From Achromobacter spanius (GTDB taxonomy: Bacteria; Pseudomonadota; Gammaproteobacteria; Burkholderiales; Burkholderiaceae_B), in the NCBI RefSeq assembly GCF_002812705.1, contig NZ_CP025030.1, positions 5,890,001-5,954,000 of the forward strand: a stretch of 64,000 bases of DNA. The letters run 5' to 3'. The position numbers and the translations under genes were made by a program. A model generated the notes under the pieces. That model was not told where the DNA came from. It ran no database searches and worked only from the letters and a program-made list of their open reading frames with translations. Positions 1 through 9,626 of the stretch are shown in pieces (the first letter of the stretch is position 1; every line of letters starts with the position of its first letter).

Positions 1-1416
1 CCGACCAAACGCGCGAAGCCGCGCGCCCAGAACGAACCGCGCAAGCTGTTCGTGCTGGACACCAACGTGCTGCTGCACGACCCCAGCTCGCTGTTCCGCT
101 TTGAAGAGCACGACATCTTCCTGCCGATGATGACGCTGGAAGAGCTGGACCACCAAAAGAAAGGCATGTCTGAAGTGGCGCGCAATGCGCGTCAGGTCAG
201 CCGCTCGCTGGACGCGCTGGTGCAAGACGCCACGCAACTGGACGAAGGGCTGGAACTGGCCAAGCTGGGCAACAAGGACGCCACGGGCCGCCTGATGTTC
301 CAGACGACCGCCATCCACAGCACGCTGCCGTCCGACTTGCCCATGGGCAAGGCCGACAACCAGATCCTGGGCGTCGTCCGCGCCCTGCAGGAAAAATACC
401 CGCAGCGCGAAGTGGTGCTGGTGTCCAAGGACATCAACATGCGCCTGAAGGCGCGTGCGCTGGGCATGGCCGCGGAAGACTACTTCAACGATCACGTCCT
501 GGAAGACTCTGACCTGATGTATTCGGGCGTGATGCAGTTGCCCGAAGACTTCTGGAACAAGCACGGCAAGGACGTGGAGTCGTGGCAGCAAGGCGGCACC
601 ACCTTCTACCGCATCCACGGCCCGCTGTGCTCGCAGTTCGTCGTCAACCAGTTCGTTTACTTCGAAGGCCAGATGCCGCTCTACGCGCAGGTGCGCGAAG
701 TCAGCGGCAAGATGGCGGTGCTGGCCACCCTGCGCGACTACACCCATGGCAAGAACAACGTCTGGGGCATCACGGCGCGCAACCGCGAGCAGAACTTCGC
801 CATGAACCTGCTGATGAACCCGGAGTGCGACTTCGTGTCGCTGCTGGGCCAGGCGGGCACGGGCAAGACGCTGTTGGCGCTGGCGGCCGGCATTACGCAG
901 GTACTGGAAACCAAGCGCTACACCGAGATCATCATGACGCGCGTCACGGTGCCTGTCGGCGAAGACATCGGTTTCCTGCCCGGCACGGAAGAAGAAAAGA
1001 TGTTGCCTTGGATGGGCGCGTTGGAAGACAACCTGGATGTGCTCAATATGGGCGAAGGCGAAGGCAACGGGGACTGGGGGCGCGCCGCTACCATGGACCT
1101 GATCCGTTCGCGCATCAAGGTCAAGTCGCTGAACTTCATGCGCGGCCGCACGTTCCTGAACAAGTACCTGATCATCGACGAAGCGCAGAACCTGACGCCC
1201 AAGCAGATGAAGACGCTGGTGACCCGCGCGGGCCCCGGCACCAAGGTGATCTGCCTGGGCAACGTTGCCCAGATCGATACGCCGTATCTGACCGAAGGCA
1301 GCTCGGGCCTGACGTTCGTCGTCGACCGCTTCAAGGGCTGGCCGCATTCCGGCCACGTCACCTTGCAGCGCGGCGAACGTTCGCGCCTGGCCGACTACGC
1401 GGGGGATGTGCTGTAA
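1..1416 (+). CDS. PhoH-family ATPase with N-terminal PIN domain (5' end outside window)
   Basis: The frame is already open at base 1, so the true start lies upstream of the window. The first visible part is a PIN-type nuclease domain (LDTNVLLHDP, with acidic residues further on). The C-terminal half is a PhoH P-loop ATPase with Walker A GQAGTGKT and Walker B IIDEAQN. PIN-PhoH proteins of this kind are cytoplasmic and are linked to RNA handling by family knowledge; the substrate cannot be told here. A strong terminator follows the stop codon, so this is the end of a transcription unit. Confidence 0.93.
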   Translation, partial: PTKRAKPRAQNEPRKLFVLDTNVLLHDPSSLFRFEEHDIFLPMMTLEELDHQKKGMSEVARNARQVSRSLDALVQDATQLDEGLELAKLGNKDATGRLMFQTTAIHSTLPSDLPMGKADNQILGVVRALQEKYPQREVVLVSKDINMRLKARALGMAAEDYFNDHVLEDSDLMYSGVMQLPEDFWNKHGKDVESWQQGGTTFYRIHGPLCSQFVVNQFVYFEGQMPLYAQVREVSGKMAVLATLRDYTHGKNNVWGITARNREQNFAMNLLMNPECDFVSLLGQAGTGKTLLALAAGITQVLETKRYTEIIMTRVTVPVGEDIGFLPGTEEEKMLPWMGALEDNLDVLNMGEGEGNGDWGRAATMDLIRSRIKVKSLNFMRGRTFLNKYLIIDEAQNLTPKQMKTLVTRAGPGTKVICLGNVAQIDTPYLTEGSSGLTFVVDRFKGWPHSGHVTLQRGERSRLADYAGDVL

Positions 1417-1441
1417 GGCACTGTTCTCCTTCGCATAAAAA

Positions 1442-1476
1442 AAGCCCCTTGAAAGCGATTTCAAGGGGCTTTTTCT
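1442..1476 (+). terminator. Rho-independent terminator of the PhoH-family gene
   Basis: A perfect 13-bp stem (1442-1454 with 1459-1471) around a GCGA tetraloop runs into a T-tract, starting 26 bases after the stop codon. It is nearly symmetric, with an A-tract on the other side, so it could also stop minus-strand transcripts from the entericidin-like gene. Confidence 0.92.
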
Positions 1477-1501
1477 TGCCTGGACACCCAGGCCGACGTG
1501 C

Positions 1502-1633
1502 TTACTTGTCGGCCGCGTTGGTGATGGCATTGCCGGCCCTGGACATATCGCGGCCCATGCCCGCCACGGTATTGCAACCGGCGAGCACGAATCCGAATAC
1601 GACAAAGGCGGTCAGCACGATCTTGCCGCGCAT
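1502..1633 (-). CDS. Entericidin-like microlipoprotein (43 aa)
   Basis: A 43-residue protein: a basic N-terminus, a hydrophobic stretch, the lipobox LAGC at about residues 17-20 and a short tail beginning CNTVAGMGRDM. The CNTVxGxGxD tail after the lipid-anchored cysteine is the hallmark of the EcnA/EcnB (entericidin) family, small envelope lipoproteins induced in stress or stationary phase. The minus-strand sequence ahead of the ATG contains AGGAGT as a ribosome-binding site. A second family member lies at 36153-36281. No partner antidote gene is adjacent. Confidence 0.85.
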   Translation of the reverse strand: MRGKIVLTAFVVFGFVLAGCNTVAGMGRDMSRAGNAITNAADK

Positions 1634-1672
1634 GCTGTCAACTCCTGAACAAAAATTATCGAAGCAAAGGCG

Positions 1673-2368
1673 TCAGACGATCTGCACGCGCAGTTCGCCC
1701 AGCCCTTCCACGCCACCCGTGATCACGTCGCCTTGCACCACGGCGCCCACGCCTTCGGGCGTGCCGGTGAAGATGATGTCGCCCGGTTGCAGTTCAAACA
1801 GGCCCGACAGGTAGGAAATGCTCTCCGGAATATTCCACAACATCTGCGAGATGTCGCTAGCCTGCTTGCGCTGGCCGTTCACGTCCAGCCAGATCGCGCC
1901 CTTGTCCAGCGTGCCCACGACGCTGCGCGGGTGGATCGGGCCGATCGGGGCGGACTCATCGAAGGCCTTGCCGATTTCCCAGGGGCGGCCCTGCTTTTTC
2001 ATTTCGCCTTGCAGGTCGCGGCGGGTCATGTCCAGGCCCAGCGCGTAGCCCCACACGCAATCGTTGGCTTGGTCGACCGGAATGTCGCGGCCGCCCTTGC
2101 CCAGCACCACGACCAGTTCCATTTCGTAGTGCAGGTTCGAGGTCTTGGGCGGGTAGGTCATCTTGCCCGTCTCGCCGTCGGCCACCGAACGCACGGCGTC
2201 GGCGGGCTTGCAGAAGAAGAACGGGTCTTCACGGCCGGTGAAACCCATTTCCTTGGCGTGTTCGGCGTAGTTGCGGCCCACGCAGTAGACGCGGCGCACC
2301 GGGAACAGCGCGGCGCTGCCGGCAACGGGGACCGCCACGGGCGGTTGGGGAGGTAATACGTAGTCCAT
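1673..2368 (-). CDS. Fumarylacetoacetate hydrolase (FAH) family protein, fumarylpyruvate hydrolase-like
   Basis: A 231-aa cytoplasmic hydrolase of the FAH fold. The family core is visible: [13 protein letters not shown] near residue 30, the acidic metal-binding motif [17 protein letters not shown], the [10 protein letters not shown] segment and the C-terminal FTGTPEGVG loop. Members cleave C-C bonds in oxo-acids with Mg2+ or Mn2+. The overall pattern resembles fumarylpyruvate hydrolases of gentisate pathways and also diketo-deoxy-sugar acid hydrolases; no gentisate dioxygenase is present nearby, so the substrate is open. It is separated from the upstream Dabb gene by 151 bases that hold a hairpin. 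Confidence 0.85.
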   Translation of the reverse strand: MDYVLPPQPPVAVPVAGSAALFPVRRVYCVGRNYAEHAKEMGFTGREDPFFFCKPADAVRSVADGETGKMTYPPKTSNLHYEMELVVVLGKGGRDIPVDQANDCVWGYALGLDMTRRDLQGEMKKQGRPWEIGKAFDESAPIGPIHPRSVVGTLDKGAIWLDVNGQRKQASDISQMLWNIPESISYLSGLFELQPGDIIFTGTPEGVGAVVQGDVITGGVEGLGELRVQIV

Positions 2369-2418
2369 GAGCGATCAACCTATGACAAGTACGTGACTGT
2401 AAACCGGCCAATATCTTA

Positions 2419-2435
2419 CCCCCGGCGACCGGGGG
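2419..2435. other. GC-rich hairpin between the FAH and Dabb genes
   Basis: A perfect 7-bp inverted repeat, CCCCCGG and CCGGGGG, around CGA. There is no convincing U-tract on the minus strand just after it, so it could be a weak terminator for the Dabb transcript or part of the FAH gene leader. Nothing else recognisable was seen in this gap. Confidence 0.4.
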
Positions 2436-2519
2436 CATTCTCAGCCGGGGGCCGCCCGGCAATAAAAATCATCCGCGAGTTTATCCCGTTCCGGGCGGCC
2501 CGGCGCGCCCGCGTTACGT

Positions 2520-2822
2520 TCAGGAAAACGTAGGGATTTCGCCGTCGAAAACCACCAGGCGCTCGATGAAATCGGCCATATAGCCTTTCATTTCCTGATG
2601 CGCGGGCGACACCTGGTAGCGGTCATGCGCCCCGCTGTCCGCGAAAGCCGCCACCACGGCGTGCGTCAGGCCATCGGCGCGGCTGGCCTGGTTAGGCCGG
2701 AACGCATAGCCGGATACCCCCTCGCATTCGGCCAGGATCCGCTCGCAATAGCCTTGGACGCGGGCATGAAAATCGCCGTTGGCGGCGGGCGACAGTTGCA
2801 ACATCACCACATGCAGAAACAT
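2520..2822 (-). CDS. Dabb-family (stress-responsive A/B barrel) protein
   Basis: A 100-aa protein with the pattern of the dimeric alpha/beta-barrel (Dabb/EthD-like) fold: a starting MFLHVVMLQL strand and a central histidine in GLTHAVVAAF. Members of this fold act as small cyclases, monooxygenases or stress proteins; the reaction here is unknown. Its ATG overlaps the TGA of the permease gene by one base (TGATG), so it is probably translated by coupling and belongs to the Liv transporter operon. Confidence 0.8.
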   Translation of the reverse strand: MFLHVVMLQLSPAANGDFHARVQGYCERILAECEGVSGYAFRPNQASRADGLTHAVVAAFADSGAHDRYQVSPAHQEMKGYMADFIERLVVFDGEIPTFS

Positions 2823-4699
2823 CAGGACTCCTTTTTAGCGCCCGTCGCGGCCAACCAGGCGCGCGACACCAAGCCCATGATGCCGTCTCGAAACAGCAGC
2901 ACGCATAGAACAAAGATTGCCCCCTGCACGATCAGCACCCACGAACCCAGCGGCGCCAGATAGTTCTGCAGGGACACAAACGTGAGCGCACCGACCAGCG
3001 GGCCGAACACCGTACCGATGCCGCCCAGAAGCGCCATCAGCACCACCTCGCCATTGGCGTGCCAGTGCACGTCCGTCAGCGACGCCACGCCGAACACCAG
3101 CACTTTCAGCCCGCCCGCCAAGCCCGCCACCGAGGCCGACAGCGTGAACGCCAGCAACTTGTAGCGCGACGTGGAATATCCCAATGAGCGCGCCCGCTGC
3201 TCGTTGTCGCGCACCGACCGGATCACTTCACCGAACGGGGAGTTCAGCACGCGCAGCACGAAGGCATAGCCCAGGGCAAATACGGCCAGCGTGAAGTAGT
3301 ACATCGGCATCACGTTTTGCAGATCGAAAATGCCGAACAGCTTGCCGCGCGGCACGCTTTGCAAGCCGTCTTCACCACCCGTGAAGCCCGCTTGCACCGC
3401 AATGAAGTAGACCAGTTGCGACAACGCCAGGGTGATCATCGCGAAGTAGATGCCCTGGCGACGGATGGCGATGGCGCCGAACACCAGCCCCAGCAGCCCG
3501 CCCGTCACCACGCCCGCCAAGAGCCCGAGTTCCGGCGTGGCGCCCAGCAACTTCATCACGATGCCGGTTGCATACGCGGCCGCGCCAAAGAATGCCGCAT
3601 GGCCGAACGACAGCAGGCCCACATAGCCCACCAGCAGATTGAATGCCGCGGCGAACAGCGCGAAGCACAACACCTTCATCAGGAACGTGGGGTAGACGAA
3701 CCAGGGCGCGGCCAACGCCACCACGGCCAGCACCGCCATCGCCACGCGCATCGCGCGCCGGCTCAGTTGCACGGGTTGGCGCGTGGCTTCGGCCGCCAGC
3801 ACGTTTTGCACCTGCAAGGGCTTGCCGAACAGCCCGGCCGGCTTGCACAGCAGCATCAGCACCATGATGATGAAGATCGCCAGGTTGGCGGCCTCGGGGT
3901 AGAACACCTTGGTCAGGCCTTCGATGATGCCCAGCCCGAAGCCGCTGACGATGGCGCCCATGATGGACCCCATGCCGCCAATCACCACCACCGCGAACAC
4001 CACCACGACCAGGTTCGACCCCATCATCGGGCTCACCTGGTATATGGGCGCCGCGATCACGCCCGCTACCGAGGCCAGCGCCACGCCCAGCGCGTAGGTC
4101 AGCGTGATCAGCAAGGGCACGTTGATGCCGAACGAACGCACGATGGTGGGGTTCTCGGTCGCGGCGCGCAGCATGGCGCCCACGCGCGTTTTCTCGATCA
4201 GCACCCATACCGCCAGGCAAAGCACCAACGACACCACCACCGCCCAGCCGCGATACCACGGCAGGAACATGAAGCCCAGGTTCACGCCCCCCGTCAACGC
4301 CTTGGGGATGGTGTAGGGCAAGCCCGACACGCCATAGGCCTGGCGCAGTCCCCCTTCAATCAGCAGGGCAATGCCAAAGGTCAGCAGCAGCCCATACAAG
4401 TGGTCCATGCGATAGGTGCGGGAAATCAGCAAGCGTTCGACCACGACGGCGAACACCGCCATGATCAGCGGCACCAGCACCAGGGCGGCCCAGTAGTTCA
4501 CGCCCAGGTAATTCAACAGCATCCAAGCCAGGAACGCGCCGGCCGTGTACTGCGCGCCATGGGCGAAGTTGATGATGTTCAACAGGCCGAAAATCACCGC
4601 CAGCCCAATCGAGAGCAAGGCGTAGAAAGAACCGTTGATCAGGCCAAGCAGAAGCTGGCCGAACAGCGCCGAGGACGGCACACCGAAAATTTCGAACAC
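2822..4699 (-). CDS. Fused LivH-LivM-type ABC transporter permease
   Basis: One 625-aa reading frame holds both inner-membrane permeases of a branched-chain amino acid-type (HAAT) ABC importer. Residues 1 to about 300 are LivH-like (GLINGSFYALLSIGLAVIFG, NIINFAHG) and about 320 to 625 are LivM-like (FNLLVGYVGLLSFGHAAFFG). These are normally two genes. The start is taken as GTG at 4699, with AGGAG just upstream and 13 bases after the LivF-like gene; a longer frame exists but runs into that gene. The two halves carry their own sets of membrane segments. The imported compound is unknown. Confidence 0.92.
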   Translation of the reverse strand: MFEIFGVPSSALFGQLLLGLINGSFYALLSIGLAVIFGLLNIINFAHGAQYTAGAFLAWMLLNYLGVNYWAALVLVPLIMAVFAVVVERLLISRTYRMDHLYGLLLTFGIALLIEGGLRQAYGVSGLPYTIPKALTGGVNLGFMFLPWYRGWAVVVSLVLCLAVWVLIEKTRVGAMLRAATENPTIVRSFGINVPLLITLTYALGVALASVAGVIAAPIYQVSPMMGSNLVVVVFAVVVIGGMGSIMGAIVSGFGLGIIEGLTKVFYPEAANLAIFIIMVLMLLCKPAGLFGKPLQVQNVLAAEATRQPVQLSRRAMRVAMAVLAVVALAAPWFVYPTFLMKVLCFALFAAAFNLLVGYVGLLSFGHAAFFGAAAYATGIVMKLLGATPELGLLAGVVTGGLLGLVFGAIAIRRQGIYFAMITLALSQLVYFIAVQAGFTGGEDGLQSVPRGKLFGIFDLQNVMPMYYFTLAVFALGYAFVLRVLNSPFGEVIRSVRDNEQRARSLGYSTSRYKLLAFTLSASVAGLAGGLKVLVFGVASLTDVHWHANGEVVLMALLGGIGTVFGPLVGALTFVSLQNYLAPLGSWVLIVQGAIFVLCVLLFRDGIMGLVSRAWLAATGAKKES

Positions 4700-4712
4700 A
4701 GGGATTCTCCTT

Positions 4713-5405
<693 letters not shown>

Positions 5406-5406
5406 G

Positions 5407-6177
5407 TCAGTGCGCCTCCTCGTCCGAACCCATGTACGCCGTGATGACGCGCTCGTCGCGCGACACCGCCGCGTAGTCGCCCTGCGCCAGCACGGCGCCG
5501 CGCGCCAGCACGGTGATGGTGTCGGACAGGTCCGCCACCACGGACAGGTTGTGCTCGACCATCAGGATGCTGCGATTGGCAGACACGCGCCGGATCAGCG
5601 CCGTGATGCGAAGCACGTCTTCCTGGCCCAGGCCGGCCATGGGTTCGTCCAGCAGCATGATCTCGGGCTCCAGCGCCAGCGTCATCGCGATCTCAAGCGC
5701 GCGCTTGCGGCCGTAGGGCAAGAGCGCCGCCGTCGCGTCCGCCAGGTTGGCCAGGCCGACTGCGTCCAGCAGTTCCATCGCGCGTTCGTTCAGATGGTCC
5801 ACGCTGCGCCGGCTGCGCCAGAAGCGCATGCCGTCGCCATGCTGGCGCATCAGCGCCACGCGCATGTTCTGCAGCACCGTCAGGCCCAGGAACACCGCCG
5901 AAATCTGGAATGACCGCACGATGCCCAGGCGCGCGATCTGCTCCGGCGCCAGCGCCGTGATGTCGCGGCCACGGTAGTGAATGACGCCTTCATCGGGCGT
6001 CAGGAACTTGGTCAGGAGATTGAAGCAGGTGGTCTTGCCGGCGCCGTTGGGGCCGATCAGGGCGTGGACGGAGCCTTCGTGCAGGGCAAGGGTCACGCCG
6101 TCGACGGCATTGAAGCCGCCAAAGCGCTTGACCAGCCCCTGGGCGGACAGAACCGCTTGGGTGCTTGGGGTCGTCAT
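5407..6177 (-). CDS. LivG-like ABC transporter ATPase
   Basis: A 256-aa ATPase: Walker A GPNGAGKTT, the LivG-typical variant signature LLPYGRKRALEIAM in place of LSGG, and Walker B IMLLDEPMAGL. The start is the ATG at 6177 (MTTPSTQAV), 10 bases after the SDR gene ends; the longer upstream frame is only the SDR gene read in another frame. With the LivF-like protein it drives the fused permease. The operon order on this strand is SDR, livG-like, livF-like, livHM-like, Dabb. Confidence 0.93.
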   Translation of the reverse strand: MTTPSTQAVLSAQGLVKRFGGFNAVDGVTLALHEGSVHALIGPNGAGKTTCFNLLTKFLTPDEGVIHYRGRDITALAPEQIARLGIVRSFQISAVFLGLTVLQNMRVALMRQHGDGMRFWRSRRSVDHLNERAMELLDAVGLANLADATAALLPYGRKRALEIAMTLALEPEIMLLDEPMAGLGQEDVLRITALIRRVSANRSILMVEHNLSVVADLSDTITVLARGAVLAQGDYAAVSRDERVITAYMGSDEEAH

Positions 6178-6187
6178 GATGGGCCTC

Positions 6188-6967
6188 TTACATGCGGGCC
6201 AACAGGCCGCCATCGATCGCCAGGACATGCCCGTTGACGAACGAAGCGGCCTTCGAGGCCAGATACACCACGGCGGGCGCGACATCTTCCGGCGTCGCCC
6301 AACGGCCCACCGGCACCGAGGCCGACAGGAACGATTGAAACTGCGGATTGTCTTGCAGGCCCTGTGTGAAGTCGGTGCGCACGAAACCCGGCGCCAGCGC
6401 ATTGCACGTTACGCCGCTGGCGCCATATTCCACGGCCAATGCGCGCGTGAAAGCGGCGATGGCGCCCTTGGCGGTGGCGTAGGCCGCAATGTTGGGCATG
6501 GTGGCCTGCCCCGCCACGGAAGACATCAGCACGATACGGCCGAAACCGCGCTTGCCCATGCCCGGCAGCACGGCGCGCGCACAATGAAAGGCGCCGTTCA
6601 CGTGCACGTTCTGCAAGGCCTGCCATTCGGCGGGCGTCATCTCGACCACGGGTTTGCGATTTTGATTGCCGGCGTTGCTGACCAACACATCAATGGCCAG
6701 GCCGGCGTTTTCCAACCGCGCCACCGCATCGGCCACCGCCCCGGCGTCCGCCACGTCGAAGGGCGCGCCATGGGCATCGATACCCAGCGCCACCAGCTTC
6801 GCGACGGCGGCATCGCACGCGGCTTGCGACAGGTCGTTGACCACCACCCGCGCGCCCGCCCGGCCCAGGGCTTCGGCAATGGCGTAGCCCAGCCCCCGGG
6901 CCGCGCCCGTCACCAGCGCGACGCGCCCCGCCAGACCGAACGTCTGGTCCAGATAGTCGTGTTTCAA
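6188..6967 (-). CDS. SDR-family oxidoreductase, gluconate 5-dehydrogenase-like
   Basis: A 259-aa short-chain dehydrogenase with the NAD(P)-binding motif TGAARGLGYAIA near the N-terminus, the NAG motif (VSNAGNQN) and the catalytic Tyr-x3-Lys in YATAKGAIAAF preceded by the catalytic serine in MSSVAG. It is the first gene of the leftward transporter operon, so it probably oxidises or reduces the compound taken up. SDRs are poorly predictive of substrate; the sequence resembles sugar-acid and 3-oxoacyl reductases. AGGAGA precedes the ATG. Confidence 0.88.
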   Translation of the reverse strand: MKHDYLDQTFGLAGRVALVTGAARGLGYAIAEALGRAGARVVVNDLSQAACDAAVAKLVALGIDAHGAPFDVADAGAVADAVARLENAGLAIDVLVSNAGNQNRKPVVEMTPAEWQALQNVHVNGAFHCARAVLPGMGKRGFGRIVLMSSVAGQATMPNIAAYATAKGAIAAFTRALAVEYGASGVTCNALAPGFVRTDFTQGLQDNPQFQSFLSASVPVGRWATPEDVAPAVVYLASKAASFVNGHVLAIDGGLLARM

Positions 6968-7045
6968 GCTTGTCTCCTTGTTTTATGCACCGAATCTCTA
7001 GGTCCGGCCTGTGTCGTTCCTTGCTTTCCGGCTGCAAAAACAAAG

Positions 7046-7116
7046 TTGACATCAATCTCAATATACGCGACTATTTTTAAACGCTCAATAACAAGATTTT
7101 TGCTTTATCTTCGATA
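7046..7116. promoter_or_regulatory. Divergent control region of the Liv/SDR cluster
   Basis: The 173-base gap between the leftward SDR gene and the rightward cupin gene must hold both promoters. It contains a consensus -35 TTGACA at 7046-7051 with a weak -10 at the right distance, and a short dyad TTATC-TTC-GATAA at 7104-7116 close to the cupin start. The IclR regulator at the end of the rightward operon is the obvious candidate to bind here. The assignments are tentative. Confidence 0.35.
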
Positions 7117-7140
7117 ACGAGTAATGGCTAGGAGACAATC

Positions 7141-7539
7141 ATGGCCCTCGAAACCCCCGGCTGCCCCGCCGCCAATGCGCTGCCGCCCCTGGCATCGCGC
7201 TTTCTGAAAGTGGCCGAGCTGCCCTGGAAGCCCACGCAGGTGGAAGGCATCGACATGAAGGTGCTGATGCAGGACAAGGAAAGCGGCCTGCTCACCGCCC
7301 TGTTCCGCTGGCAGCCCGGCACCGAACTGCCGCTGCATGAACACGTGGAAGTCGAACAAACCTATGTACTGGAAGGCTCCATCGTGGATGCCGAAGGCGA
7401 GGTCTGCGCGGGCGATTACGTCTGGCGTCCGCGCGGCAACCAGCACGTGGCCCGCGCGCCCAACGGCGCGCTGGTGCTCAGCTTTTTCCTCAAGCCCAAT
7501 CTGTTCATCGCCGCCTACGCCGGCCAGACGCTGGAATAG
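7141..7539 (+). CDS. Cupin-domain protein (ChrR-like fold)
   Basis: A 132-aa single cupin with metal-ligand residues in LPLHEHVEVEQTYVLEG (His-x-His and Glu) and a later His in NQHVARA. Cupins of this size act as small dioxygenases, isomerases or sensors; this one cannot be assigned. AGGAGACAATC precedes the ATG. It leads the rightward operon (cupin, binding protein, SDR, IclR), so it may act on the imported compound. Confidence 0.83.
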   Translation: MALETPGCPAANALPPLASRFLKVAELPWKPTQVEGIDMKVLMQDKESGLLTALFRWQPGTELPLHEHVEVEQTYVLEGSIVDAEGEVCAGDYVWRPRGNQHVARAPNGALVLSFFLKPNLFIAAYAGQTLE

Positions 7540-7638
7540 GCCGACCGGCCTTTCAACCCTGCAAGACCCCGCAATATCCCGCATGACCGCCCGGCACAGG
7601 GCGGCGCGCAAAAGAACTAGCCCCCAAGGAGACACCCC

Positions 7639-8850
7639 ATGAAGACCCGTTTCAAGAACAGCCTTGCCGCCTGCGTGTTGGGCGCCCTGTCCGTGCCCGC
7701 CATGGCGCAGGTATCGGACGATGTCGTGAAGATCGGCGTACTGGGCGACCAGTCCGGCATGATGGCGGACCTGTCCGGCAAGTTCGGCGTCGAGGCCGTG
7801 AAGATGGCGGTTGAGGATTTCGGTGGCAAGGTGCTGGGCAAGCCCATCGAAGTGATCTCGGCCGACCATCAGAACAAGGTGGACATCGGGGTGTCGATCG
7901 CTCGCCGCTGGTACGAGAACGACAAGGTGGACCTGATCCTGGATGTGCCCAACTCGGCCATCGCCCTGGCCGTGCAGGACCTGACGCGCCAGATGAAGCG
8001 CGTAGTGATCTTCACCAGCGCCGGCTCGGCCGACTTGACCGGCAAGGCGTGTTCGCCCAACGGCATGCACTGGACCTACGACACCTATGCCTACGCCACC
8101 GGCGTGGCCAATGGCGTGATCGAAGACGGCGGCAAGAGCTGGTTCTTCATCACGTCCGACTACGCCTTCGGCCATTCGCTGGAACGCGACGCCATGGCCG
8201 TGGTGAAGGCCAAGGGCGGGCAAGTGGTGGGCAGCGTGCGACATCCCATCGCCAGTTCGGACTTCTCGTCGTTCCTGTTGCAGGCGCAGGCATCGAAAGC
8301 ACAGGTCATCGGCCTGGCCAACGGCAGCGGCGACACCATCAACAGCATCAAGCAGGCGTTCGAATTCGGCATCATGGGCAGCAAGCAACGCGTGGCGGCG
8401 CTCTTCATGAGCATCGTCGACGTGCGCAGCGTGGGGCTGGAATATGCGCAGGGCCTGAACCTGGTGGAGCCCTTCTACTGGGACCAGGACGACAAGGCTC
8501 GCCAGTGGTCCGAACGCTACTTCAAGCGCACGGGCCGCATGCCGTCGATGGTTCAGGCCAGCAACTACAGCGCCACGATGCACTACCTGAACGCCATCAA
8601 GGCCGCGGGCTCGGATGCATCAGAACCCGTGCTGAAGAAGATGCACGACACGCCCATCAATGACTTCATGACCGAGAATGGCCGTATCCGCGAAGACGGG
8701 CGCATCATGCGCGACCTGTACCTGTTCCAGGTCAAGAAGCCGTCGGAGTCCAAGCGTGAGTGGGACTACTACAAGCTGGTGCGCAAGATTCCGGCCGAAC
8801 AGGCGTTCCGCCCGCTCAAGGACGGCGGCTGCTCGCTGGTGAAGTCGTGA
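7639..8850 (+). CDS. Periplasmic Liv-type (type 1) solute-binding protein
   Basis: A 403-aa ABC substrate-binding protein with a Sec signal peptide ending at AMAQ (about residue 23), then VVKIGVLGDQSGMMADLSG, the usual start of a LivK-like periplasmic fold. It is the partner of the Liv-type permease and ATPases transcribed in the other direction. Proteins of this subgroup (URGD/amide or aromatic-acid type) bind more than amino acids, so the ligand is open. Its stop overlaps the next start (TGATG). Confidence 0.9.
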   Translation: MKTRFKNSLAACVLGALSVPAMAQVSDDVVKIGVLGDQSGMMADLSGKFGVEAVKMAVEDFGGKVLGKPIEVISADHQNKVDIGVSIARRWYENDKVDLILDVPNSAIALAVQDLTRQMKRVVIFTSAGSADLTGKACSPNGMHWTYDTYAYATGVANGVIEDGGKSWFFITSDYAFGHSLERDAMAVVKAKGGQVVGSVRHPIASSDFSSFLLQAQASKAQVIGLANGSGDTINSIKQAFEFGIMGSKQRVAALFMSIVDVRSVGLEYAQGLNLVEPFYWDQDDKARQWSERYFKRTGRMPSMVQASNYSATMHYLNAIKAAGSDASEPVLKKMHDTPINDFMTENGRIREDGRIMRDLYLFQVKKPSESKREWDYYKLVRKIPAEQAFRPLKDGGCSLVKS

Positions 8851-9611
8851 TGGACGGCGCGCTGTCGCTCTTGGCCGGCAAGCGCGCCGTCGTCACGGGG
8901 GGCGCCAACCCCCGTGGCATCGGCGCGGCGGTCGTCGACCTGTTTCTTGCGCAAGGCGCCACCGTCGCGGTGCTGGACTATGCCTACCCCGAAGGCGGCG
9001 CCAGCGCGCTGAGCGATCGCCGCGTCAATCTGCACTGCGATGTCTCGCGCGGCGTCTCGTGCGAGGCCGCGATGGAACTGGCCAACGCGGCCCTGGGCGG
9101 CATCGACGTGCTGGTCAACAACGCCGGCATCGTCGCCGCCACGCGCATCTGGGATTTGCCCGAAGACGAATTTCGCCGCATGGTCGACGTCAACCTGACC
9201 GGCACCTACAACGTCACACACGCCGCCCTGCCCGCGTTGCTGGAAAGCACGCGGCAACCGGCCATCGTCAACCTGGGATCCACCGCCGCGCTGCGCGGCG
9301 GCGGGCTGCTGGGCGGATCACACTACGCGGCGTCCAAGGGCGGCGTCATCAGTTTCACCAAGGCGTTGGCGCGCGAACTGGGCCCGCGCGGCGTGCGCGC
9401 CAACTGCGTGGCGCCGGGCATTATTGAAACCGACATGACGCTGGGAAAATTCGGCGAAAATTGGGAACAAGAACTCAAACAGGGCATTCCGCTGCAACGC
9501 TTCGGCTCACCCGCCGAAGTGGCCCAAGCCATACTCTTCCTGGCCTCGGACTTGTCCTCGTATTCAACCGGCATCGTGGTCGACGTCAACGGCGGCTTCC
9601 ACATTCACTAG
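8850..9611 (+). CDS. SDR-family oxidoreductase (second of the cluster)
   Basis: A 253-aa short-chain dehydrogenase: TGGANPRGIG cofactor motif, VLVNNAGIVAA, serine in NLGSTAAL and the catalytic YAASKGG. The ATG overlaps the TGA of the binding-protein gene by one base, which fixes the start and implies translational coupling. Together with the divergently transcribed SDR it suggests two redox steps on a hydroxylated substrate. The family motif for the C-terminal ending is VVDVNGG. Confidence 0.88.
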   Translation: MDGALSLLAGKRAVVTGGANPRGIGAAVVDLFLAQGATVAVLDYAYPEGGASALSDRRVNLHCDVSRGVSCEAAMELANAALGGIDVLVNNAGIVAATRIWDLPEDEFRRMVDVNLTGTYNVTHAALPALLESTRQPAIVNLGSTAALRGGGLLGGSHYAASKGGVISFTKALARELGPRGVRANCVAPGIIETDMTLGKFGENWEQELKQGIPLQRFGSPAEVAQAILFLASDLSSYSTGIVVDVNGGFHIH

Positions 9612-9626
9612 GCACGTCCCGAAGCA

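Noticed and set aside
582..1814. Out-of-frame open frame running through the PhoH-family gene and its terminator
   Set aside because: It overlaps a clear coding frame and crosses a strong terminator; composition is arginine-rich and unlike a real protein.
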